Source: CAZJWR01 sp964549765 (GTDB lineage: Bacteria; Zixibacteria; MSB-5A5; GN15; JAAZOE01). Taken from it: DNA of 64,000 nucleotides. Positions 50,645 to 58,811 of this stretch are shown piece after piece (the stretch's first letter is position 1; each line of letters opens with the position of its first letter). The notes under the pieces were generated by a model. It was not told the origin of the DNA, ran no database searches, and saw only the letters and a list, made by a program, of their open reading frames with translations. The translations under genes were made by a program, and so were the position numbers. The stretch is from contig CAZJWR010000002.1 of NCBI GenBank assembly GCA_964549765.1, forward strand, positions 55,593 through 119,592. Direction: 5' to 3'.

Positions 50645-52228
50645 CTATTCAGTATCGGGACGGGCTGTCAGGTAAGAATCATATCGGGTGGAATCGGCCA
50701 GAAGCTGTTCGACGAAACGGATATCCGTCCGGCCGGGGACGATGACGTCGCGGTAAGAGGCCGCCCGGCCGTCCTTCCGTTCCACCACCACCCGCCGAAT
50801 CTGAAATTTGAGGAAATCAGCGTGACGTTCAAGGGCGTCGCGGTCAAGCGCTTGCGACAATGCCAGCATCGAATCGAGTTGCGCCAGTACCGCCGGCCCG
50901 GCGCTGTCGGCATGCTGGTATTGAAGGGTCTGGTTGAGTGTTTGAGTCATCCACGATTGATATTCGATGCCGCGCGACCGGGCAAATTCCTCAAACAACG
51001 TTATCACCGTGTCAGGATAGCCGAATTTGTCGGGATAGCCCGACAGCAGCGGCCAGTACTCGTCGGCGAAATCATAGAGCAAAAGTCCGGACAAAATCAA
51101 ATCCTGAAAGGCCAACTCGCCCGGCGGCGAATAGACAATATCCGGGGCCAGCCCGACAAAATGCAGGACGCTGTCGGGAGGATTGAGATACCGGCCGTCG
51201 GCGAAATAATACCGGGAAATGGTCAGGCGCATGGCGTCGCCATTCGCCAACGAAAATACCGACTGCACCAACCCTTTGCCGAAAGTGGTATCGCCAACCA
51301 CCACGGCCCGCTCGGCGGCGTGCAGAGCGCCAGTCAGGATTTCCGCGCCCGAGGCCGTGCCGCGGTCGGTCAGGACGACCAGCGGACGGTCAGTGAGGGG
51401 CTTTGATGTCGATTTGTATTGCCGATTGTCCCACCGGGAACGGCTGTCGATACCGACGATGAGGACGCCCTTATTCAGGAAAATATCGGCGGCCTCGACG
51501 GCTTCGCCGAGATAGCCGCCGGGGTTGCCTTTGAGGTCGAGGATATACCCGCGCGGATTCTTTGATTCGAGTATCTCGACCGCTTCCTGAAGCTGCTCGG
51601 CGGCCCCGGCTTCGAAATCGGCCAGGCGGATATAGGCCATCCCGGTTTCGGTCATGCCGTAGTAGGGGATATGTTCCAGTTTGATGGCTCCGCGCGTCAG
51701 CGTCAGGTGGAGTGTCTCATCGATTCGCGGGCGATAGATGGTCAGTTTCACCGGCGTGCCCGATTGGCCACGGATATAATCGGTCGCCGACGAGGGATTA
51801 TCATGCGGCACGTTATGGCCGTCGACGGCCAGAATCCAGTCGCCGCTTCTAACGCCGCCGTCATAAGCCGGACCGCCCTCGTGGACGCTGATTACCATTA
51901 AAAGCGAATCGCGGGGTATGATAATAACGCCGATACCGCTGTATTCTCCCGAATATTCTTCACGCATCTGCAGGTAATCTCTTTTATCCATCAGTTGCGA
52001 GAAGGGGTCGAGTAGTTCCAGCAGGTTGTTTTCGGCGGCGTTGAATGCCGGTGCTCGCATGACGGGCAAATGATAATCGGCCAGTATGTAGTGAGCCGTG
52101 CGGCTGAACGCCACCGATTGCCTCAGCAAAGGATCGTCGAGAAGAGAGATGCCGGCGAAAAAGAGTACGAAAAATATCACCGCCGCCGAGATAAATCCGA
52201 CCGCGACCTCTTTTTTAGTCGGCGGCAC
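50645..52228 (-). CDS. S41-family C-terminal processing peptidase
   Basis: A 527-residue protease with one N-terminal membrane helix (about 9-30), a PDZ domain (about 95-180, with SGIGVIII and GDWILAVDG), and the tail-specific protease core. Catalytic residues are S293 in DRGTASGAEIL and K318 in DTTFGKGLVQ, spaced 25 residues apart as in this family. A C-terminal segment of about 170 residues beyond the core is helical. It is a periplasmic protease anchored to the inner membrane. Its start overlaps the tmk 3' end by 14 bp. Confidence 0.9.
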   Translation of the reverse strand: MPPTKKEVAVGFISAAVIFFVLFFAGISLLDDPLLRQSVAFSRTAHYILADYHLPVMRAPAFNAAENNLLELLDPFSQLMDKRDYLQMREEYSGEYSGIGVIIIPRDSLLMVISVHEGGPAYDGGVRSGDWILAVDGHNVPHDNPSSATDYIRGQSGTPVKLTIYRPRIDETLHLTLTRGAIKLEHIPYYGMTETGMAYIRLADFEAGAAEQLQEAVEILESKNPRGYILDLKGNPGGYLGEAVEAADIFLNKGVLIVGIDSRSRWDNRQYKSTSKPLTDRPLVVLTDRGTASGAEILTGALHAAERAVVVGDTTFGKGLVQSVFSLANGDAMRLTISRYYFADGRYLNPPDSVLHFVGLAPDIVYSPPGELAFQDLILSGLLLYDFADEYWPLLSGYPDKFGYPDTVITLFEEFARSRGIEYQSWMTQTLNQTLQYQHADSAGPAVLAQLDSMLALSQALDRDALERHADFLKFQIRRVVVERKDGRAASYRDVIVPGRTDIRFVEQLLADSTRYDSYLTARPDTE

Positions 52229-52856
52229 GATTCATCCTCCGGCCGATCAAACGCACGGCGTGCTCTTTGACCTGACCGAATAGGGGCGCGATTTCCAGAC
52301 GTCCATCGAGTAATACCACCCGCCGCTGCGAAGTGAGGCTTTTGAATCCCCGGCGGACGCGGTTGAAAAACATCCGGGGTTCCTTTTCGAGGCGGTCGGC
52401 GTTTTTCTTCCGCCGCGCCAGTGACGTTTTATAATCGACGTCGAAAACAAATGTCAGATCCGGAGCCTTTTTCAGCGACGCCAGGCCGTTGAGGGTATCG
52501 ATCAGGCGGCGGTCGAGCCGTCGCCCGAAACCCTGATAGGCGGTGGTCGAATCGAAATAACGGTCGCAAATGATGATCGTGCCTTTTTGTAATTCCGGGA
52601 GTATGACCGTTTCGGCCAGGTGCGCCCGCGCCGCTTCGTACAGGAGCAGTTCGGCCAGCGGGCTGATATGCAGGGAACGGTCGAGCAGGATGCGCCGGAT
52701 TCGTTCCGCTGCCGGCGTGCCGCCCGGTTCGCGGAGAAACAATACCGGCAGACCTCGCTTTTTCAGATAATTGTATAAACGTCGGGCCTGGGTCGTCTTG
52801 CCGCAGCCGTCGATCCCCTCGAACGTTATAAACAATCCGCGATATCGTGTCTTCAT
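52215..52856 (-). CDS. tmk: Thymidylate kinase
   Basis: A 213-residue dTMP kinase with the P-loop FEGIDGCGKTTQARRL (about 12-27), the DRY-type CDRYFDSTTAYQG (about 97) and DRLEKEP lid region. It phosphorylates dTMP, paired in the genome with dCMP deaminase. The ino1 terminator ends only 5 bases before its ATG and no RBS is visible, so expression may depend on read-through or on a promoter within the ino1 3' end. Confidence 0.94.
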   Translation of the reverse strand: MKTRYRGLFITFEGIDGCGKTTQARRLYNYLKKRGLPVLFLREPGGTPAAERIRRILLDRSLHISPLAELLLYEAARAHLAETVILPELQKGTIIICDRYFDSTTAYQGFGRRLDRRLIDTLNGLASLKKAPDLTFVFDVDYKTSLARRKKNADRLEKEPRMFFNRVRRGFKSLTSQRRVVLLDGRLEIAPLFGQVKEHAVRLIGRRMNRAAD

Positions 52857-52861
52857 GGCAC

Positions 52862-52891
52862 AAAAAAGGCGGCTGGTTGTGCAGCCGCCTT
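52862..52891 (-). terminator. Intrinsic terminator of the inositol-phosphate synthase gene
   Basis: AAGGCGGCTG and CAGCCGCCTT form a 10-bp stem with a six-base loop, followed on the minus strand by six T. It lies between ino1 and tmk. Confidence 0.9.
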
Positions 52892-52907
52892 GAAGGTAAC
52901 AAAAAGA

Positions 52908-54104
52908 TCAGGTGGTTTCAGCAACTTTTTTCCGACGCGAAGAGGTTTTTCTCTTGGCTGTCTTCGTTTCCGTTTTTCCGGACGATTTCAGAGTCAGTTT
53001 CTGCTTGCTCGTTTCCGTCGCTTTTTTCTTGCCGTATTTGCGGATGAACTCCTCGACCATCTCGCGGGCCTCGGAATCGGTGTACTGCACCGGCGGCGAT
53101 TTTTTGAAATAGGCCGACGGCGCCAGCAGCGCTCCGCTCAGTTTATTATCGAGGGCCAGCTTGCAGCACCGGACGGCGTCGATAACGACTCCGGCGGAAT
53201 TAGGGCTGTCCCAGACTTCCATCTTGAATTCGATATTGAGGGGGACGTTGCCGAAGGTCGTCCCTTCCAGGCGGATATAGGCCCACTTGCGGTCGTCGAG
53301 CCATTCCACATAATCGGACGGGCCGATGTGAACGTTGCGGGCGCCGATGTCATAATCCAACTGGCTGGTGACGGCGTTGGTTTTGGAAATCTTCTTGGAT
53401 TCCAAACGTTCCCGTTCGAGCATATTCAAAAAGTCGGTATTGCCGCCGATGTTGAGTTGGCTGGTGCGTTCGAGCTTGACGCCGCGCTCGCGGAACAGCC
53501 GCGCCAGGACGCGATGCGTGATGGTGGCGCCCACCTGCGATTTGACATCATCGCCGATAACCGGCAGGCCGCGCTCCTCGAACCGCTTCTGCCAGTACTG
53601 CTCGCGGGCGATAAAGACGGGGATGCAGTTGACGAAGCCGCAGCCGGCGTCGAGAACCTGCTCCACGTACCACTTGGTCGCCTCTTCGGAACCGACCGGG
53701 AGGTAATTGACGACGATGTCGGTGCCGGTATCCTTGAGCAGCTTGACGATGTCGACCGTATCGCCGGGAGCCTTCTTGATGATTTTGCTGAGGTATTTGC
53801 CCAAGCCGTCATGGGTCATGCCGCGCCGGACGGTGAGGCCGGTTTTGGGCACGTCGGCGAACCGATAAGTATTGTTGGGCCAGGTATAGATGGCGTCGGC
53901 CAGATCCTTGCCGACTTTGTTGGCGTCGATGTCGATCGCCGCCGAAAATTCGATATCGGAAATATGGTATCCACCCAGGTTGACATGCATCAGGCCGGGG
54001 ACGAAATCAGTCGCCTTGGCGTCGCGATAAAAATGGACTCCCTGCACGAATGAAGACGCGCAGTTGCCGACGCCGATGATGGCTACACGAACTTTGTCGC
54101 TCAT
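52908..54104 (-). CDS. ino1: Myo-inositol-1-phosphate synthase with basic C-terminal tail
   Basis: A 398-residue NAD-dependent MIPS of the short prokaryotic type. It shows AIIGVGNCASSFVQG (about residue 8), NYLPVGSEEATKWY (about 133), and LNIGGNTDFLNML (about 221). It converts glucose 6-phosphate to myo-inositol 1-phosphate. The last about 35 residues are a lysine/serine/threonine-rich tail (KTAKRKTSSRRKK) outside the enzyme fold. With pgsA-type and sphingolipid genes in the window it may supply inositol for lipids or solutes. It is followed by a strong terminator. Confidence 0.9.
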   Translation of the reverse strand: MSDKVRVAIIGVGNCASSFVQGVHFYRDAKATDFVPGLMHVNLGGYHISDIEFSAAIDIDANKVGKDLADAIYTWPNNTYRFADVPKTGLTVRRGMTHDGLGKYLSKIIKKAPGDTVDIVKLLKDTGTDIVVNYLPVGSEEATKWYVEQVLDAGCGFVNCIPVFIAREQYWQKRFEERGLPVIGDDVKSQVGATITHRVLARLFRERGVKLERTSQLNIGGNTDFLNMLERERLESKKISKTNAVTSQLDYDIGARNVHIGPSDYVEWLDDRKWAYIRLEGTTFGNVPLNIEFKMEVWDSPNSAGVVIDAVRCCKLALDNKLSGALLAPSAYFKKSPPVQYTDSEAREMVEEFIRKYGKKKATETSKQKLTLKSSGKTETKTAKRKTSSRRKKVAETT

Positions 54105-54220
54105 GGAAAACTCCTTTGTTTCTCTATCGTGTTTGGTCCAGTCTGCAATTTCAGTGTCATAAACGACCGCAAAGTATAACAGCGTACGCGGTGAGGCAAC
54201 TCAAAATGACAACAATTGAC

Positions 54221-54230
54221 TGTACGTACA
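54221..54230. promoter_or_regulatory. Candidate operator palindrome in the ino1-marR spacer
   Basis: TGTACGTACA is a perfect 10-bp palindrome. A related palindrome, TATGTACATA (54392-54401), lies in the marR promoter and overlaps its -10 box. Both share TGTAC. They may be binding sites for the MarR protein controlling both directions. Evidence is positional. Confidence 0.4.
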
Positions 54231-54376
54231 ATTAATATAAGTTTCCGCATTTTGCGTTGCTGACGCACCGATCTATCTACCGATCGCGCTAACCACATGA
54301 TTAACAATGGATTTTGCTCCGAGCGACAAACTTGCGGATCGCGGCGTGTCCCGCGAATGGCTTTCGGCGAAAATGG

Positions 54377-54405
54377 TTGACAATATATTTGTATGTACAT
54401 ATAAT
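54377..54405 (+). promoter_or_regulatory. Perfect consensus sigma-70 promoter of the marR gene
   Basis: TTGACA and TATAAT, both exact, are separated by 17 bp. The -10 ends six bases before the ATG at 54412, so the mRNA is expected to be leaderless or nearly so. A palindrome (TATGTACATA) spans the spacer end and the -10. Confidence 0.8.
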
Positions 54406-54411
54406 AATGCC

Positions 54412-54873
54412 ATGAAGGATGTGATCGATGTCCGGCTCGACCAAGCGCTGGCCCGCAAGCACGTCGAGCGGGTCAGCCTGCTCCGGCGTTTGCTCAAAGA
54501 GCTCGCCGCGTCGGCCGATACGGCCCATCTCGGCGGCGCAAAAAAGGCGATGCCGTTCACGCCCGAGCAATACGAGATCATAACCATTCTCGACGCCTAC
54601 GGTCACGGCGTCACCGTCAAGGAGGTCGTGGAGGCAATCGATACCCCGCATGCCAATGTCACCCGGACCCTGGAACGGCTGGAGAACAAGGGCTTGGTCT
54701 ATCGCGCCCGGGGCGCCGAAGACCGCCGCCAGATGATTGTCCGGCTGACCCTGGCCGGCGCCAAGACGGCCCGGCAGATGGCGCAGATCGCCGAACGGCT
54801 CGACGAGTCACTCTGGCACAGACTCAGCGACGAGGAGAAGCGGACGCTGCTACGCCTTCTACGAAAGGCATAA
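54412..54873 (+). CDS. MarR-family transcriptional regulator
   Basis: A 153-residue winged-helix regulator. The core reads FTPEQYEIITILDAYG (about 49), recognition-helix region HANVTRTLERLENKGLVYR (about 77) and wing EDRRQMIVRLTLAG. A frame to 54307 extends further upstream, but I choose 54412 because the consensus promoter lies between. It is divergent from ino1, whose start is 307 bp away. Ligand unknown. It is probably autoregulated through the palindrome at its promoter. Confidence 0.85.
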   Translation: MKDVIDVRLDQALARKHVERVSLLRRLLKELAASADTAHLGGAKKAMPFTPEQYEIITILDAYGHGVTVKEVVEAIDTPHANVTRTLERLENKGLVYRARGAEDRRQMIVRLTLAGAKTARQMAQIAERLDESLWHRLSDEEKRTLLRLLRKA

Positions 54874-54942
54874 TCCAATATTAGACGGCTGCCCACACCG
54901 GCCCCCATTAATTCGTATTACACCGTTTTCGGTTCAAGCTTG

Positions 54943-55988
54943 CTACGGCGTTTTATAGAAAATTCCCAGATAATAGCAAGACGCGGTACTCAGAATTTGC
55001 CGATTGGTATTCAGATAAATCTCCGGCACAGAATCATTGAGGATAACCGGCTCGGCATCGATATTGAGCACGAATGGATGGTCGGAATTGAATGGATGGC
55101 GGTCGGGAAGATAAGCAATCCCAATACCTGATCAATGTAAACATACTTGTCGACTTCACCGTCAGGTATGCCTACGCCATTATTATCCCCGCGGTCCAGT
55201 CCGAGAATCTGGATGTACTTGATTCCGTCCTGATTGTAATCAAGATCGGATGGATCGATTGACTGGTTATTTATCGGCACGCCGTGATAGGCATCAAGGC
55301 CGAAGTTTCGTACATCGATATTCGTGCGGCCCAGGTCGTAGATGTTTCGCCATTCGTATTCCCAGACGTGATGGTTGACGTCGAGATACGACTGGGGTTT
55401 GATCAATTTCAGTTTCAGGGTATCTGATGAAATATCGCCGATGGTGTCGACCCAGGTGCCGCCCGGCCGCCGTCGGAGCACTTCCATGTATACGGCCAGA
55501 ATATCATCGCGACCGACAATCTGCTGGAAGAATTCAATGTAGAATCTCGTCTGATCGATATAATAGTACGACGGATCGATGGCATCAAAATATCCGGTTG
55601 TCCGATAGACGCCGTCGGTATCGTCCGAGAGGGTGTCTTCGGGGTCGATATAGCATCTTCCCATAGGCCGAGCAAATCGTTCCACTGTGTCGGCGCTGAA
55701 GTCGTCCAAGTAAACAATCGTGCGGATGATGGAATCGCCCTCAACGCCGAGACCGCTGTCGGAGAAGACAAAGTCGTATTTGTCCGGTTCGGGCAGCGTA
55801 TCCGAAGCGGCCCGGCGGAGCGGCAACCGCCCCAGATCGTATATCGTCCGTTGCATGTAATCTATATCCCGCACGACAAGCGTATCCACCGGGATAACGG
55901 TATTGTTCGGTTCCGTGCACCTGTCGCTGCAGGCCATCGGCAGGCACAGCGCAGCCAGTAGAATGATAATCAAAACATATTGGCGCAT
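54943..55988 (-). pseudogene. SprA-like lipoprotein 2, probably frameshifted at 55105-55107
   Basis: A lipoprotein (MACSD, C20) related to SprA, the outer-membrane protein of type IX secretion. Visible SprA-like motifs are KLIKPQSYLDV, WEYEWRNIYDLG (about 215), YIQILGLDRGD and GEVDKYVYID. The frame as read stops at 55011 (325 residues). One extra base in the CCC run at 55105-55107 restores LLIFPDRHPFNSD and about 55 more residues to TAG at 54943, and FP-x3-PF fits the family better. Thus a deletion or assembly error is likely. It lacks the giant barrel of real SprA. RBS GGAGGGG; follows lipoprotein 1 by 44 bp. Confidence 0.65.
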
Positions 55989-56032
55989 GTCGTTTCCCCT
56001 CCACTTCTTGTTCTTCAATTTCTGTTTCACTT

Positions 56033-57766
56033 TCACCAAAACCTCAGGCCCGTCAGCCGGATGCCGTTGATCCAGACTTCGCCCGAGGCCGGACTGGACC
56101 CGTCGAGGTTGACCAGGCCGGCGGCCATATAGGAGATTGCACTTACGAATGGTCTGTGTCCCTGTGAATCGATTTTTGCGAGGGCGTTGCCCCAAGGATC
56201 GAATCTGATCAATGATGAATCGAAACCGCCGGCGCGATCGGCGACGAGTTGCGCAGCGATCTCCTCCAGCCAAATCAGGTTGGCGTGGACAAAATTATCC
56301 GGATCCCAGCCCGGATGGATTCGGGATCTATATTCATAATAAACGCTGTCGCTGCTCCCGAACCGGAAAAAGAACATTATCGAATCGCTGCCAACATACC
56401 TGTCGCCCCAGACGGATACATCGAGCCAGCAATATTCTCTCAAATCCAATGCGGATAGCAGGCGAACCGCCATAACAGTATCGGCGGCGAGAACCAGCCC
56501 GGAATCGGGATCATACACCGGTATGCCGGTTTGCAGATTATCGAAGCCCAGGTCGAGCGTCTGACCCTTCGGGAGAGCGGAGGTTAAGATTTCATAGCTT
56601 GGCGTGTACGCCGGCGGCGGAACATAGCGCGAATCCAATTCCGATGAGATAAAGCCCGTGCCGAAGTGCGGGGCGCTGCGAATCGAATCGGCGGGGATGA
56701 CCACCGACGACCATCCCGTCATTGTCAGTTCCATGGCGGCGATTTCCACCACGTACCCCTCGGGCGGAACGTTGAGAGTCGTGGCCGAATCGAACCAGAT
56801 GCGAATCTGACGAATCTGATCCCAGGACGGACTGCCGACAATAGTATCGACCGCGCGTCCATCCGTGAGTGGAATGCGGAGAGTCATCCAACCGTATTCA
56901 TTCATAGACCCGGCGACGTAGAAAGAATTCGGATACAGCGTGTCGCCGAGATCGATCGCGGACGAATAATAATCATTGTAAATCTGCAGGCCGTTGAAAT
57001 CGGGATCTTCCGTATTCGGCCGGCCGCCGTTATCGGGATCGTTTCTGTTTTTCTCGGTGCCGTTGATACGCCAGATATTGTTGATATCGAAATTATCTCC
57101 GGTCGGGTCATAAACGCCGGCCTGCGGGTTATAGCCAAATTCATACTGGTCGGCCAGCCCATCCAACCCGACATCCTCGCCGTCATCGAGACGGGAATTG
57201 TCGTTTTTATCTTCCGTATCCAAATACATATCGCCGTCGATATCCTCGCTGATCCGTCCAATATCGAAATGCATGATCATATGGGCGCCATGCTGCGACC
57301 ATCCGCCGCCGACGCGGAGCCGCATTTCAAGGATCACGTCACCGGGATTTGCTGTGAACAGGGATATCGGCGGATTGGCCATGAATCCGGCCCAGGATCG
57401 TTCCGGTTCAATCGGCACGGAAGTGCTATCGATGATATTATTGATGGTATCACGGACATACTTATGGTCGACCGGCTTGAAATGCACTTCTAAAACATCG
57501 GTAGTGCTGGCTTCCCCCGTGCCGATGTCCCGGTCCCATATCTCCGTGATCGGAATCCCGTCGATCGGATTGAACCAGGCCACGTGCGCCTGTTCCGATA
57601 CCGACGGATCGGCCGTCGCCGGCTGAGAGGAGGGGCGCCAGAAGGTTCTCGCAATCCCGAATCCCGGTACGGTGGTTTTCTGCTCAACCGGCGTTACCGT
57701 TTTGTCATCGCCGCAGCCGGTGACGACAATCGCCAGCAGGACGACTACAATGCCCAACTGTCTCAT
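56033..57766 (-). CDS. SprA-like lipoprotein 1
   Basis: A 577-residue lipoprotein (VTGCG, C18) from an ATG with GGAGG upstream. Its architecture follows SprA/T9SS outer-membrane segments: an acidic calcium-loop-like region DIDGDMYLDTEDKNDNSRLDDG, then DGLADQYEFGYNP, RINGTEKNR, LREYCWLDVSVWG (about 470), FFFRFGSSDSVYYEYRSRI (about 490), and a final SGEVWINGIRLTGL. These match the periplasmic/cap repeats of SprA, without the 36-strand barrel. It is first of two such genes. Function is unknown; partner, plug or decoy roles in surface translocation are speculation. Confidence 0.7.
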   Translation of the reverse strand: MRQLGIVVVLLAIVVTGCGDDKTVTPVEQKTTVPGFGIARTFWRPSSQPATADPSVSEQAHVAWFNPIDGIPITEIWDRDIGTGEASTTDVLEVHFKPVDHKYVRDTINNIIDSTSVPIEPERSWAGFMANPPISLFTANPGDVILEMRLRVGGGWSQHGAHMIMHFDIGRISEDIDGDMYLDTEDKNDNSRLDDGEDVGLDGLADQYEFGYNPQAGVYDPTGDNFDINNIWRINGTEKNRNDPDNGGRPNTEDPDFNGLQIYNDYYSSAIDLGDTLYPNSFYVAGSMNEYGWMTLRIPLTDGRAVDTIVGSPSWDQIRQIRIWFDSATTLNVPPEGYVVEIAAMELTMTGWSSVVIPADSIRSAPHFGTGFISSELDSRYVPPPAYTPSYEILTSALPKGQTLDLGFDNLQTGIPVYDPDSGLVLAADTVMAVRLLSALDLREYCWLDVSVWGDRYVGSDSIMFFFRFGSSDSVYYEYRSRIHPGWDPDNFVHANLIWLEEIAAQLVADRAGGFDSSLIRFDPWGNALAKIDSQGHRPFVSAISYMAAGLVNLDGSSPASGEVWINGIRLTGLRFW

Positions 57767-57990
57767 GATCTTTCCCTCCGCGGTATCAAGCCGTGTCGTC
57801 GCTGAATGTTCCCCCGGTGAGGACGCGAAATGCGCACCGTGAACGATATGGTTTCGGCGCAAATATCGCCTATACTTCCCGATCCATACGAATTTGCCTG
57901 ATTTCTCTATGCAATGAATATAATGCTGTATATCGATTAATTGCAAGGCAAAAGCGCTGGCGAGCATCCCCTAAGCCAGCCTGTTTGCAC

Positions 57991-58018
57991 TTGATTCTCC
58001 GGCAACGAATTCTATATT
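57991..58018 (+). promoter_or_regulatory. Candidate promoter for the lipoprotein gene at 58075
   Basis: TTGATT and TATATT are separated by 16 bp, 57 bp upstream of the ATG. Divergent from the SprA-like genes. Confidence 0.45.
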
Positions 58019-58074
58019 GACGGGTATAACAGGATTATAGTGAAATGCTGGATCGTATATTGGAAAGGACAACT

Positions 58075-58731
58075 ATGCAACGTCGATATTTGTTACCCCT
58101 TGTGCTCGCGCTGCTGGGAATGGCGCTGTCGTTCGGCTCCGTCTCGTGCGGATCGAAAAAGGAGCCGAAATCAAAACTCAATGCCGAGGTCACCGATCTG
58201 GTCAGGAAATACCAGGAAATGAAAGTGGCCGGGCTGAGCAACCAGAAATCGAAATTCATCCATATGCGCGATTCTGTGACGAGAACGGAGGTCGCGGATT
58301 ATTTTCGACGCACCGGGCGGGTTATCGATTCGGCCAAAATATACCAGTGGGCATTCAACTGGCCGGACGTGGCCGGCTTGCCGCTGGTGCAGGACAGCAT
58401 CAATGGCCGCTGGCGGCGGTTGATTTTCCGCCAATGCGGACTTGTTGACGCCAAGGGCGTGGAGGACTGCGTTTTTTCGGTGGTTTTGTTCGGCAAGGAC
58501 GGCGACCAATGGAATGTCAGCAACGCCTGCAAAATGGGCAAACCGCGCTACAACGACGACGGTTCCGAAGTCACCGTCGATAATCTGGTATTCTATGACT
58601 TATTTCTATTGCCGCCGTCTTTCGAGCGGTTGTACAATCAAAAAATAGGCGATTCGACCGCATCGCCAACGTTTAAGCCGGTCGATACCAGCGCTTTCAA
58701 GCGGGAAATCATACCGGGGGGATCCAAGTAG
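58075..58731 (+). CDS. Lipoprotein of unknown function
   Basis: A 218-residue lipoprotein with signal MQRRYLLPLVL and lipobox GSVSC (C25), followed by a short lysine-rich stretch. A longer frame starts at 58045, but GGAAAGGA lies just before 58075. The mature part is basic and helical early, then contains LIFRQCGLVDAKG, a possible disulfide pair (CGLVDAKGVEDC) and strands. No family recognised. It converges on selD, with a weak hairpin between. Confidence 0.7.
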   Translation: MQRRYLLPLVLALLGMALSFGSVSCGSKKEPKSKLNAEVTDLVRKYQEMKVAGLSNQKSKFIHMRDSVTRTEVADYFRRTGRVIDSAKIYQWAFNWPDVAGLPLVQDSINGRWRRLIFRQCGLVDAKGVEDCVFSVVLFGKDGDQWNVSNACKMGKPRYNDDGSEVTVDNLVFYDLFLLPPSFERLYNQKIGDSTASPTFKPVDTSAFKREIIPGGSK

Positions 58732-58774
58732 GCGCGTCGTGCGATAGGGATGTGAAATTGTCGAATGAATTTTC

Positions 58775-58802
58775 GGGCCGGGTGCGAATAGGCTTCCGGC
58801 CC
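58775..58802. terminator. Weak hairpin between the lipoprotein and selD genes
   Basis: GGGCCGG pairs with CCGGCCC around a 14-base loop in the 80-bp convergent gap. Neither side has a clear U-run, so termination activity is uncertain. Confidence 0.35.
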
Positions 58803-58811
58803 CGATCCCCA

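Noticed and set aside
52890..54053. A plus-strand frame of 387 residues
   Set aside because: It is antisense to myo-inositol-1-phosphate synthase, which has NAD-binding and catalytic motifs.
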